Notes under the pieces: generated by a model
Told to the model about the DNA's origin: nothing
Database searches by the model: none
The model's input: only the letters and a program-made list of their open reading frames with translations
Origin: Plasmopara viticola
Taxonomy: Eukaryota; Oomycota; Peronosporomycetes; Peronosporales; Peronosporaceae
Reading direction: 5' to 3'
Assembly: GCA_001695595.3 (NCBI GenBank)
Contig: MBPM02000005.1
Location: forward strand, 372,001-436,000
Length of the DNA: 64,000 nucleotides
Part shown: piece by piece, positions 21,101 through 32,330 of the stretch
How the letters are laid out: every line of letters begins with the position of its first letter
Position numbering within the stretch: the first letter of the stretch is position 1
Made by a program: the position numbers and the translations under genes

Positions 21101-22141
21101 AAGACGGTAGCAAAACAACAGCGTTGCTCCTTTGACAGTACACAATATAATGTGTCTCGGTTCAAGGCTCCCGCTTTACGAGAATTTTTCCGGTGCTTAG
21201 CACAACTTTACGCATATTTATAGCAAATCATCTGTAGACAGGTGGTCAGACCGAGCGATCAAACCGCGTCGGCAAAAAGGTGCTGCGCAATGTGTAAGCG
21301 AAGGCGCTTAAAAGCGTAGTCAAGTTTAAAAGAACTATGCTGCCTCAACAAGCTTGACGCATTTCTACGTAAATGAGTTTATTAACAACCACCATGCTCC
21401 ACTAAAGCTATTGAATTATGGCGTTGGGCTTGATAGAGAAGGAAAAATTCGAGTGACCTTCTAAGATTGTTCCTTCCACAATGCGAATACTTTGTATCTA
21501 GTTTATTTGTGTCTTTAAAACGCATACATGTATATGATGACTAAAAGTCGAGAGTTTGAAAAGGGTAGTCCGATCAAAAGCAAATATACAGCACGACAAA
21601 CATCAAAACATTCTACAGCTTTTTCTACTCGTTTCTGGGCAGAGGTTTTGCAAGACCCACACCGCCGGCATTATGAGTGTCATTATTGGCTAGACCTGTA
21701 CCTCTTTCAAACTCTTAAGCACGGCGACGACAAGCCCCATCACTCATAGATAAACCAAATATAGTGCACTGTACAATATAAACTCGGGCAGCTACTTCGT
21801 TAGGATACGCGCATGTGCAGGTACCGTTGTCCTGTTCGGGTTTTTAATGAACAAATTTGGTGCCTCTTTCGTTCGTTTTTTGACACGAAAAGTCGGAGAC
21901 GAATTGTAAAGTTTTATATTTCGCATCATGCCTTTTCGACAAAGAATTGTATTACTCTCGTGGTGATTGGTTAACGGTAAAGACACATACCATAAGTTAA
22001 TATTAATTAGCCGAAGGGTCAATATGGAATTCTTTAAATCTATTATCGATCACATGTCGAAGAAACCCGACATTTCATTTGCGCAGTAGATTTCGTGACT
22101 GGTACGGACGTGAAAAAGGCTTACTTTGTAATAGGCAAAGC
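18176..22141. other. Gene-poor AT-rich stretch
   Basis: No frame here shows a recognised domain or clear coding character. The longest is a 90-residue plus-strand frame at 18675-18947 and a 122-residue minus frame at 20775-21143 that covers the 44-base tandem repeat. Base composition is clearly more AT-rich than the genes to the left. A short decayed coding remnant near 18650-18950 is possible but could not be identified. Confidence 0.6.
20816..20903. repeat. Two tandem copies of a 44-base unit
   Basis: Bases 20816-20859 and 20860-20903 both start GGCAATCTTG, contain GATCGAG in the middle and end in TACATGTGG, with several internal differences. This is a small, partly diverged tandem duplication in non-coding DNA. 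Confidence 0.75.
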
Positions 22142-22781
22142 ATGGTAACTGATCAAGACAAATCAGCCGTGTCGGAAGCAAGTTTTGCGCCCATCTCGGC
22201 TGCTACGCAATCGTATAATGCTCAACTTAAGGCAGTTGAATTCAACGCGTCAAAGCGCGAAGTTGGGACTGTAGCGTACGAGCGCGTGCTTCCAAAAGAC
22301 GAATGCTTCTGTATCGAAAGAACGTCCAAAAAGCTGCAATCTCTTGACGACATTGTCCACATTTGGGTCCGAGACGCGCGGTCATTCCTGAACGGAAATG
22401 ATTGCACTGTGTGCGTTCTAGTCTCGACACTGTGAGTTCAAGTTCACCGTGACACTTTGTATGACAGTCCGTACTATTCGCTGCGAGTCGTCGCGTCAAT
22501 ATCCGTCAATGAGCTGCGGGTTCGTTCACGTTATAATTTGCTTCCAATTGCCAAACTTAGCGTTGTGATTGGATGAGTAGAATCTCATTGAAGAGCACTA
22601 TACGCGTCTTTCGTCGTATCGCAAAGAAGTAGACGGACCTCTGCTCCTTTGTTACGATGATCAAATGTTAAGCGATGAAGAGAGCTTTGCTGTGCATCTA
22701 CCGGGTGGCGATGTAACGGTAGGCCCCACGAGCGTCACTGGACAGCAAGAACTTTTGTGGCCCAAACCATTCGCTGGTTAG
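22142..22781 (+). CDS. Putative ubiquitin-like-fold protein
   Basis: Three exons (22142-22410 with a GTGCGT donor, 22468-22519, 22581-22781) join in phase into about 173 residues. The C-terminal half reads like a ubiquitin-like domain: a LRVVASISVNELRNLIEEHY strand-helix block, then GPLLLCYDDQMLSDEESFAVH and a final GGDVTV strand. There is no terminal Gly-Gly, so conjugation is unlikely. The N-terminal ~70 residues have no recognised domain. The gene is convergent with the DUSP-domain gene, 124 bases between stops. The assignment is from pattern only; an unspliced reading would stop at 22435 and lose the domain. Confidence 0.45.
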
Positions 22782-22905
22782 CTTTCCATTGTCTTGCCTT
22801 TCATACCGCTGCCTTTTTGCTAACATGCTGCCATGTAGGAATTGTATGGGTACTATCAAGTCAAAATTAGCAGCATGTTGCCTTGAAAATGGTTTAAAGT
22901 TCTAT

Positions 22906-23769
22906 TCATCCTAACAACCCATGCGTTTCCTCGTCACTGCTCGTCTCGTCACAACTCTTTTCTTCCTCTTTCCTTTTCTCACCCTTTCTTCGTGCCCTCT
23001 TCCTCCTACAGCAGCAAAAAGAGTCGCCCCAGCGCGTTGCTTCTTCTCTCTTGTAGGTAGGTCCACCTCCCAAAAATCGGTTCAGACAGGGGATTAGGAA
23101 TTCACAGCGACAAAGACATCGATACACCCAGCTTTCCTGCTCTTTGGCTCGTGGCGCTAGGCCCTGCAATCCCTTTTCATGACTCTGGAGCTCGTCCATC
23201 ATCTCTGTCACTAGCGACCGCGCTTTTAAAGTAGGGACCAGTAACATCTCCCGAACGTCATCAATCATGACGGGCATCGCGTAAATGTCCAGTGTCCATC
23301 GAACAATGGGCTTGGCATTGTCCGTACCATAGAGTTCTGCATAGAGTGCGTACACTTGTGGGTTTACTCCCCGGTAATCTCTTGTCTGCAATAGATTGTC
23401 TCGTACGCGGAATTCTTCGCGGTCAAAAAGAGTATCATTTCTTAGAGGTCCTGGTCGTATGGACGCGTTGGCGCCATCATTGTCACCTATTACGTAGCTC
23501 ATCCAAGCATCGAGCCATTTGCTCTCAACGAGGAACCAGGCCTCATTGCGGCGAAGATGTTGAGAGTCGAAGGCCAAAATCAAGTCGCGCTCCATTAACC
23601 GTTGATTCAGTCTCTGTGGCGTCGCCGTGAGACCACATTCCAAGTCCACAGCTTCATCGTCGCTTGGAATCGCACGAAGAGAAGGTAGGGATTGTAGCAT
23701 ATCCAAACTTTGACCAAATATTACAGTTTGTATGGTTTCTGTAAAATTTATGTGACTACCATCATTCAT
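22906..23769 (-). CDS. DUSP-domain protein without a USP catalytic domain
   Basis: A 287-residue frame from the ATG at 23769. Residues ~65-165 match the DUSP domain of ubiquitin-specific proteases: EAWFLVESKWLDAWMSYV, RPGPLRNDTLF, LLQTRDYRGVNPQVYALY and a final YG...PIVRW block. No Cys or His box of a USP follows. The rest is a helical linker, a Cys-rich segment (CLCRCEFLIPC) and a very basic then acidic tail with a CCC cluster that may be S-acylated. DUSP domains mediate protein interactions in deubiquitinases, so a scaffold or adaptor role is plausible but inferred. Divergent from the LYR gene across 388 bases. Confidence 0.78.
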   Translation of the reverse strand: MNDGSHINFTETIQTVIFGQSLDMLQSLPSLRAIPSDDEAVDLECGLTATPQRLNQRLMERDLILAFDSQHLRRNEAWFLVESKWLDAWMSYVIGDNDGANASIRPGPLRNDTLFDREEFRVRDNLLQTRDYRGVNPQVYALYAELYGTDNAKPIVRWTLDIYAMPVMIDDVREMLLVPTLKARSLVTEMMDELQSHEKGLQGLAPRAKEQESWVYRCLCRCEFLIPCLNRFLGGGPTYKREEATRWGDSFCCCRRKRARRKGEKRKEEEKSCDETSSDEETHGLLG

Positions 23770-24157
23770 GTACTTTGATTTATTAATGATACCGATTGCC
23801 AAAGGTAATTAAGTTTGGAATTTTATACAATACAAGGAAAGAAGGCGTTTGATCTTCTTATCGCGATATATTTTGGCCGTATTTTTTTATACGATTACCT
23901 GATACAATAGTATTTGCAATGAAGATATACAATACATCAATGATTAAATTGATCATATATATGGTATGGAATTGTGACTTAAGTGGCACTACTTAGACCA
24001 GTGCCTTAAGTTATTATACGATTTACCAAGGCATCTGACTAACTCGCGAAGCTATTCTGAGTAAGAAAGTATGCATTGATTAGGTCCCGTAGCTGTCGAT
24101 CAGTCACTTTTTAGATAATGAAATTCATGTTTGCTTTATCGCCAATCAACGTAGATA
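23770..24157. promoter_or_regulatory. Divergent intergenic region between DUSP and LYR genes
   Basis: This 388-base AT-rich spacer separates two start codons on opposite strands and presumably holds both promoters. No repeat, TATA box at a sensible distance or named element was picked out with confidence. Confidence 0.4.
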
Positions 24158-24406
24158 ATGGCAAGCAAAAGCAAGGTGCTCGCGCTCTACCGAGACGTGC
24201 TGCGCGTAGCGAGAAGCTTTCCAGAGCCTAGCATCCGCCGCAAGCTGCAGTATAACGCGAAGGAGTTGTTACGTCTCAGGCAGCACGAGTGCGACGCAGT
24301 GCTTATCCAGACGCATTTGATGGAGGGTCGCGACGCTTTAAGCGTATACCGAGTCCTGCAAAGTGACCTTGATCTGCTCACAGCCATAACAAGAAAGAAA
24401 AAATGA
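24158..24406 (+). CDS. LYR-motif (Complex1_LYR) mitochondrial protein
   Basis: An 82-residue single exon. It begins MASKSKVLALYRDVLR with the LYR tripeptide at 10-12, followed by an amphipathic helix, a conserved Phe (F21) and an RRKLQYNAKELLRL segment typical of the three-helix LYRM fold. Small LYR proteins bind the acyl carrier protein and act as accessory or assembly factors of respiratory complexes or the Fe-S machinery in mitochondria (family knowledge). Which LYRM it is cannot be decided from the sequence. It ends in KKK and is the last firm gene before an 11-kb gene-poor region. Confidence 0.75.
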   Translation: MASKSKVLALYRDVLRVARSFPEPSIRRKLQYNAKELLRLRQHECDAVLIQTHLMEGRDALSVYRVLQSDLDLLTAITRKKK

Positions 24407-27400
24407 ATAGAGGTATTAAGAGGACGGCATAATGACTCGAGAAAGAGGCATCAAATAATACTATTCGATTTAATAATCTGACTTTTGAGCTTTATCTATT
24501 AAATATTAGGGCCAAAAAAATACGTGAAGTACCATAACACGCTGAATTAGCAGTGCTCTGTGGTAGATAGATATTAAGAAAAGACTAGAACAGTTGATAG
24601 ATATATTGATACATCTTGGAGTTGCCCCGTCGCCCATTCTGTAAATACTATGGCAGAGCTCGATATTGTAGTAGTAGAACTAGTAGCAATAACTATTAGT
24701 ACTACCATGCACATTAATCTCAAAAGATGAAGTGGTGGACAGACACCAAAAAATGAAATAAAGTCACAACGAGAGTGATAGTCATGTAACATAAGCTTTT
24801 GATGAAGTGAGCGTGTCTCTTGACTTCCAAGTGCTTTCAATGACATAGATGTTCTAAGTTCTCACACATCTGCTGGTATGCCACTACGAGCGAGATAGTG
24901 CAGAAAAAATACGCTCTATTACGACTGCTATCCTTAGAGAATCTTCGGTCTATGCAAAATTTAAAGACAATCGAGTCTGATGGGCTCGTGACAAGCTCTA
25001 ACTCGGACAATTGCAAAACATGAGATTAGTATTTGCAGTTTTAAGTTGGTTGGTTTATAATACAAAGAATTTCTGCAATAATATTCAAAGCAGTATTAAT
25101 CTTTGCGGGTAGTACAGAGCTGCTTTAGGAATATATAACGACGCTAAAAGAGTCTCGTAATTATTCAAGTAATAAAGATTAGTTTTAAGACTGGTATAGG
25201 TGCTACAAAATAGCTACATGGTTGCTTTACCGTTTTACTGCATCAAATATGCGGGTAGTTTTTTTTCAACTCTTGATCTTACCTCCCCGTTATCTCAACT
25301 TGTCAATAGTCGCATTTTTTTTAAGCAGCGAAAGATGGCAACAATAGAATACGTACCCGAATTAAATCCTAGGTGACAATTTGTAGCAACCTTTGGGTCC
25401 AAGATTTCGACGTCTGGAAGACATTTAACGTTGACGAAACGTATATTTTTGGCTTTGCTACTGAGAAAAGCTACTGCAGATTAAGCAACGATACAAGAAG
25501 ACAAGGACGCGTATGAGAGAACGATTTATCCAACTGCAAAGAAATAGTTATCGTTTTCACGACGGTAGTCACCAAGCCACAAGCCGTCGAATACAAGCCA
25601 AGAGCCTTTTTTTTTCTTTCTTTGACCAAGTTCAAAGAAGAGAGGATGACGTTAGGTTTGGTTCGACGATTAAGCAAGCGCTCCCGATATAGCCTTTGTT
25701 TGTGCTTATATGCGGCATTATTCGGTGGAAGCACAAGCAAAGGCTTTAATGCGAAGAAGATGTAGAGAAATTGTCAAGCACCCAATCGCAGCTAAATCTT
25801 ACAAGCTATCTACAAGAAGTACGAGAGTACTGGCTACAGGGTGGCGAAAACTTCATTATTTACTTTTCATACAGACAAAATCTTATTACGTACATGGACT
25901 TCACAAAATTGGACTTTAACCATGTTGAGATGTTCTTCTGATACTCCACTTCCAGGCTACGTCGACAAAGAATGGCATACGCATGTTAAAAGGTTACCAG
26001 AAGTATTCTCTTTACGGTATGCTCGAGAAAGGCATCGAGATTGAGGTTTGCAAGACACAAACCCGAATGCGTTCATTCACGAAAGATAGACAATGCAGCC
26101 GCACCAGTGAAAACATACTTTTTTTCTCGGCGCCAGCCACCCCTCATACTGCGTTTTGTATCGAAAAGTGTACCTACTAATAGTCACCTCGTCAAGCTGC
26201 CGCCTACGTGATGGCACAGACACGGCGGAAGTTAAATTCTACAGAGTTAGAATTCGCGGTAATGGCCCACCTAATTCCCATATGCAACGGTGAAGGTTAC
26301 AAACGCCTGTTGTCCCGTAACTCTGCTCAATCCGTGGTCGTTCCGTGATAACAGCACCAACGGACGTCAGAAATTAAGTCAAGAATAGAATAGGTACGAC
26401 CCATTTTATCATTAGAAGGCATGGAGATTACAATAGAATGTTGACCACATTTAGTAAGGTAGACGCCGAGGTGAGGGAGCAAGCGATTGCAATTTAGCCT
26501 AGGTAGCTTGAAGGCTGCTAGAAAATGGATTCTGTCTACGAAAGAAGCATACTTCACTGTAAGTAGCTCTTCGTCTTTTGCTTACGTCTTCGTATTTCTG
26601 GACGTAAGAAAGAATCTTATTTAAAGAGCAGTGAACCTTTTGCAACTGTGCCAAGACAGCATTTTTTGCCCTTGGAAATATTGATGCTACTTCCGATACC
26701 TTGCCGCTACATGCTTTTTTTACCACAATCATTTATATCGTCTTGTCTAGTAGCAATGTCGCGGCTGGCAAAAAATAAACAATCTCCACACTTTATGCCA
26801 CCTATAGTGATGACAAACCCGCTTCCGTCATTAAATGATGCACTTGAACGTGGCGTAGCAAGATATTCATTTGTGACCAAGAACGTCACGGCCTCTAGAG
26901 TGCTTTGTCGAGAAGTACATACTGCAAGAAAGACTCTCACACAATAGGGACATTGTCAGCCTCAAATGTGCTTGGTGTTAGTAGGCGTTCGATTAAGCTC
27001 GAAGCCTTCTTGCTATTTTCAACTTTTTGAGAACAGTCATAAGATTGTGTTATACTTGAAAAGGTTGATGTTTTATATATGTCAAACCTTCGATCATTGA
27101 GAACAAAACGTGGCCTTTTGTCACCCTACAACACATGATCGCCGAGCTGCTATATTCGATGCCCTTCGACGTCAAATTCAACCGACTTTAAAGATCGTTG
27201 CCTCGTCTTGTTGTTAGATTTCTACAACAGTAGAATGTCGACTATCCTATTCTGAAGTGCCGAAGGAAAGACCTTGCCTATTTTTGACCATAGCGGCACT
27301 AATCGGTTTCAAAGTTTACCAGATGGATGTTAATTGAATATTTCTTAGCGGATCTTTATGTTAACAAACACCCTGAAAAACTTGTAATCTGTCCAAACAT

Positions 27401-29318
27401 GTCGCAGAATGGCATAATTTCCCATCACATATTGTGACAAAGACAAGCCTGCCATCTGTAAGCTTGAGATACCAAGGCATACAAATAGATAAACACAGCA
27501 TCTAATACTGGTGTATTCATTTTAAAGTACAAGCCACATATATAGATCCTTTATACACTCCATTAACTGAAAATCCCCAAATGATTTTTGTCGTCCACGA
27601 CTATGTTCGCCCAAAACTACGCTAGCTGCTACATACCGCTCTGAGAATATTAACGAGCAGTGTTTATAATACATCTGCTTTTATAGCTTAGCCTTAAAGT
27701 CAAGAAAAAATCTTTTGCTGGAAGCGAAGGGATTTTCACTGACCATTGTGAATGAAGTGCAGTATTGCGTTTCACAATAGTCATTTGAGTCACTCACGGC
27801 TTCGGTACGAATTTCCGTAGGCCGTTGCGATCATTAAAAGCGACGAGGACCTCAATGTCAATGCACCCGCTCGTTGCTTACGGTGGAAGTGATCTAGCAC
27901 CACAAAGTTAAGGACTTAGACGAGTGCCTGCAGGAGCGCTTGTGGCACTTCTTAATATCATCATCCCCCGAAATTTAAGTGCTTAGCGGAAGCAAGCGAA
28001 ATATCCGAGCCCTCCGTGGTGATTGAGCTAGAGACTCTTTTACATCTTTCTTAACACGAGCTCCTCTATGATAGGTGAGCAATCTCTAAAAAAGTAAGTT
28101 ATACCATTGTTCGATAAGTCGGCTGTTTCTCAGTCTTCTTTGTTGCGTGTTTACGCTCTGTGATCGCGTAAAGGTCAAAAAGTAATCGAGGACATTCATA
28201 AATCCCCAACTGGATGTATATTATTGTCTTGATGAGGAAGGATGTAGCGACGAGAAATGAGATTTTACGATTATAGCTGACTTCGCCTAAATGGAACCTA
28301 TAAGGATTAGTGGCTACTGCTGCTCGATAAGGTTCTCATATAAATTTGCATGAGTACGCATATTGAGAAATTTAAAATAGTACAAAAAAAGTAGTTTTTG
28401 CCACAATTGTGCCGGTTTTATTAACACCCAAAAGAAAAGCCAAAAAACCCATAGCATAACATACATTGCTACGATAATAGCAAATGGGATATTGTCTAGT
28501 CAAATCAGTCTTTAGATTGCAATCTTTGTTCCCCTGAAGACCAAAATGATTAGCAGTCGTACCGAAAAGTTTATACTTTGCTGCACTACTTCACTGTGTA
28601 CCATGCTGTTTGACCCCGTTGCATCTTGTAGCCTTAAAGCCCACGCAAGCTGACGGACACGTAGAGTAATAAAATATAGTCATTTGACGGGTTTTTTGCG
28701 CTGCATAAGCAATCTTTGTATAATGCCGTCATTAAAGTCCGAACATATAGAGGGGTAAAACACGAGACTGACCCTACGCTAGGCGGAACACAAGGCAATG
28801 ACTGCTGCCACACTAGCAGTGTGAAACTTTTTATGCCTCCTTCGCCGGAGTAGCGAAACTTAAAGTTCCTCACTTGTGTTTGTAAGCCGAATGAAAAGTA
28901 GTGGCTGGCTCATATTTATAATAATATCAATAGTCCAACCATTCTTACACAAGCGTGGCGTGTAGATTAACAATATGTCCATGTGTATATTAAGTAGCTC
29001 ATAAATGATTCTATTTTGATTGTATACATTTTTCTCACGGGGATAAGTATGCCTAGTATCATGCGTTGGGAGTAAGTGGTGGTGCCACGAGCCATTAAAC
29101 GACGCTAAACCCTTTGATCAAACAAATGTTTCGACCATTACGAGATTTCGCAGCATATAACTGTATAAAGTCGCTTTAATGGAAATTAGTCAGCACTAAG
29201 AGAAAATGTTGGCTACCTAAGGTATGCCTTTAATTTGTCGATTCTAAGAAACATGTCGAAGACAGAAAAGATTGAGGTTCTCAGCTGCATTATGCAAAGC
29301 CATGGATATCGAGTGGAC

Positions 29319-29370
29319 AAGCGAGATAATTTTTTTCTCTTCTCACAAAGAGAAAAAAGTTATCTCGCTT
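29319..29370. repeat. Hairpin with 23-base arms
   Basis: The arm at 29319-29341 pairs with 29348-29370 with one mismatch around a six-base loop. The arm carries a GCGAGATAA end and a pyrimidine run ending CTCTT. Nothing coding is nearby, so it may be a MITE relic or a small transcribed hairpin. Confidence 0.85.
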
Positions 29371-31264
29371 GGCCTACGCCACGCTTTTAAATGGATCTGG
29401 TAAAGTGTTCTGAACTAGGCAATTATCTGCACAAATACAGTCCGAGTTATGCAAGTCTCGCAAAGTCTTAGGCCGATATATTAAAAAGGCCATCGAGTGG
29501 CGTTGCAAATTCGGCATCGGAATGCGTTTGGGCCGTCGATTTGGAAGAAAAAAAGCCGTTTAGCGTGATCAAGAAAATTTTCGACTATGTCATCAGTTGC
29601 GCGCTATTGAACTCTATGTGGACGAATTTGAGGTTTGCATCTTATTTAATTTAGAAAGCCTAGGACTGAACGCAACGACCCGGCTTTCAACAAAAATATG
29701 CTCGCAATGTTGTACTCACTCTAAAAACCTCGAGTTTATTGTTCTTTTCCCGTAGACCTTTGGGATTATTCTAGACCAAGCATCTCTATAATTAGCGATC
29801 ATTCACCCGACTTATTTAAAGTGTGGCAAGACAGTTGTCGTTTTCTTTGAAATATAGCGTTTGAGTTAAAAACGAGCCTGGCAAACTAAATACGTTTGCA
29901 GGCATTCTTTTGTGTAGGCCATATTAATAGCTGGTCCACGTAAGCAGATATTAACGAATTAATTCGTCGTGCATATCAAAAGGGATGCCAACGTAGGGGC
30001 TCTATTGCGACTTTAATGACAGATGTAGATGCTAAAACTAAATAACCAATACCTCGACAGCGATCCTAGTTGTGTCACTTGACAGTCTGCACTATCAAAG
30101 GGTGAGTTGGGCACATTCGGGCCGCTTTGTCTCTTTGAAGACAATTTTGACTGCATTCGCTTAAGGTAATAAAAGAAGCCATCGGTTGAATACGGAAGAG
30201 AAGGTAAGGCAAAGATAGGTAAGTATTGCTAGGTACTCAATAGAAATTATAAGCTCAGTATTCTCGAGTAAATTGTAACATCATCCCATTCGACCTCTTA
30301 CAATTTTGGAAGGCATGAATTGGAGTGCACTTTTGACCTTCTCAGGACAAAATTGACGCACCCAGTACATAAGGTGGGGCGTATTTTGTGATCGCGCGAA
30401 CTTTGAGTCTTGTACGAGTTCTGAGGTGCCCTCATTACCTCTTCTTGGTGTTGTCCCTGGTAATAATAGCAAATACGAGTATCCATACACTAGCTGATCG
30501 TATTACTGTATTGACCATAAGGCTGAGAAGTCGCGAACAAAGAAGGCTGCGTGCTTCAAAGGCAGACCAAGCTTGAAATTCACTGCGGGGAGAAACGAGA
30601 TCCAATACTTTTTGCAAGCTCGCGCTGAGACGCTTGGCGGTCAAGCTAGCTATCAATATTACACAAAGCTGACCATCTGCTTCTCGTGAGCCCCATAAGC
30701 TCGAAATTGCTCAATATAGAACGGCCTGTAGAGCCAGTCACAAATGAAATCTCAAGCGCGTGCACACGTTTGCGCAGGAGTTGCTGGCATTTATATTGTA
30801 TACACAACATTATGGCGAAAGTGACCTCTTCTGGCCCTCCTTGACGCTATAATCAGAGTTTTTTTCATGCTAACCTAGGTGTTGCGCTTTCACGGCATCA
30901 GGATCTTTTTGCAAAGTAGAGTGATCGTCCTACCTCACGGAGCTCGTGGAAGCTGTTGGAATGCTCTGGCCCAACTGTACAAAGGCCGTTATCATCTGAT
31001 TTCAGAAGCACCGAGCGTTTCGTACGTAAGACGCAGTCCACGTGTTGAGGCACGCGAGAAGTGACTTTAAACTCGCGCTTGAATCAGACGCTTCGATCGC
31101 ATGACTTAGTGCTGTTTTAAAGCCGAAACATGTAGAAGGTGGGCATATCTCTATTCATCAGATGAGCAAATTATACTCTAGCCGGTAGATGTATCTCATG
31201 TGGTTAGGCTTTGATTCATAATAATACAAAAATTTACCTTTTTGATCAGTAGGTTTTTTAGCTG

Positions 31265-31324
31265 AATCATAGTAGTGACAGTACCGGGGATTTTCCAAGC
31301 CCCGGTACTGTCGCTACTATGATT
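31265..31324. repeat. Hairpin with 25-base arms
   Basis: The arm at 31265-31289 pairs with 31300-31324 with one mismatch and a ten-base loop. The inner part of the stem is GC-rich (GTACCGGGG), unlike the AT-rich surroundings. No terminator or gene context explains it. Confidence 0.85.
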
Positions 31325-31483
31325 TAGTCTTATTCCGCCCTCGTCTTCAGGCTTTTTGGAGTTTGATGCGGTGGACAGAGGATGCGCATAAACATCAATA
31401 CGTCGCGTTGAAAAGGTTTCCTTCATCCAAGAAGTGTACATGGATATTTCACGAGTTGTGGACCCAAAGAGTACTCGTGGCTG

Positions 31484-31890
31484 TCAAGCTCGCAAGCTTG
31501 CATTGGCCGCTTGAAAAAGGATATATTTCTCATCCTCGTCGAATCCGTTGCCCAAAAAGTGAGTAAGACCTTCGAGAAGAGGCGATTTTGTGTCGATGCC
31601 CGGTGGTGAGCGAATCCCACAGTCTCCCACACTAACGATAAAAATTTTCAAACTGGATCCGGTCGTGAAATAAATCGATGGTTGACTTTGCATACTCCTG
31701 GTCCGTAATTTTGATGACCTCGTCAGCAAAGACATACTCTGACTTCAAAAACGATGGACCTCTCCTGGTCCTCAATTTCGGTGATTTCATCAGCAAGAAC
31801 GTCACTTTGAGTTTGAAAACCATTTACTTTTCCTTGTACTCAATTTTAACCTCATCAGCAAGGAAATCACTTTGACTCTGTCTATTTTTG
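31484..31890 (-). pseudogene. Decayed repeat-containing coding relic
   Basis: On the minus strand, three diverged 65-70-base units (31890 down to about 31660) each encode a variant of S/E-x-V/F-L/F-A-D-E-V/I followed by an acidic Asp-Gln-Glu patch, but in shifting frames with a stop. Downstream, around 31620-31484, lies GDCGIRSPPGIDTKSP and FDEDEKYILFQAANASL in an open frame. The mix of frameshifts, stops and repeat periodicity suggests a former repeat protein. Family unknown. Confidence 0.3.
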
Positions 31891-32149
31891 ATGATACGAT
31901 CTTTTGTATGTTTAGTAGTCCTGACGCTAAGTCTAACACCTCAGGAATGCATATTCGCACAATGAATCAAATTAATAGCTTTGTTAGCAGCCTGGGATTT
32001 GAATAGCCAGTCTAATTAGTGCCATAGTTTTTCTCGAGGCAAAAGTGTCGATGAGCCACCAGCCGAGGTAAGACTGTAGACGCTTGTTCTCAGCCACGGT
32101 GGAGCAAAATAGCCTCTTTTTCCCTAGCGGCTCTCTAGCAAGCATACTC

Positions 32150-32330
32150 TTCATCGCTTGCCCTCCATGGGACAGGTGCAGCCTATGCTATCGGCACAGT
32201 CTTCGTAGGTGTAGTCTTAGTTGCAGGTGCAGCCTTTGCAGACACGACTCTAGTGCAAGAAATATTTCGGTGCAGTGGCAGCTGCAGGAGCTGGAGTAAC
32301 CTCCCTCGCCATTGGCTTGTTCGTCCCAAA
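32150..32330 (+). pseudogene. Possible relic of a Gly/Ala-rich membrane protein
   Basis: Two hydrophobic stretches lie in different frames: AYAIGTVFVGVVLVAGAAFA near 32178-32240, then a VAVAAAGAG-type segment and LAIGLFVP near 32270-32325. They would join only with a frameshift. This suggests a decayed transmembrane protein gene. Weak evidence. Confidence 0.2.

Noticed and set aside
22411..22467. Alternative 36-base intron at 22432-22467 in the ubiquitin-like gene
   Set aside because: It is shorter than every other intron in the window (51-89 bases). The GTGCGT donor at 22411 gives a 57-base intron in the same phase.
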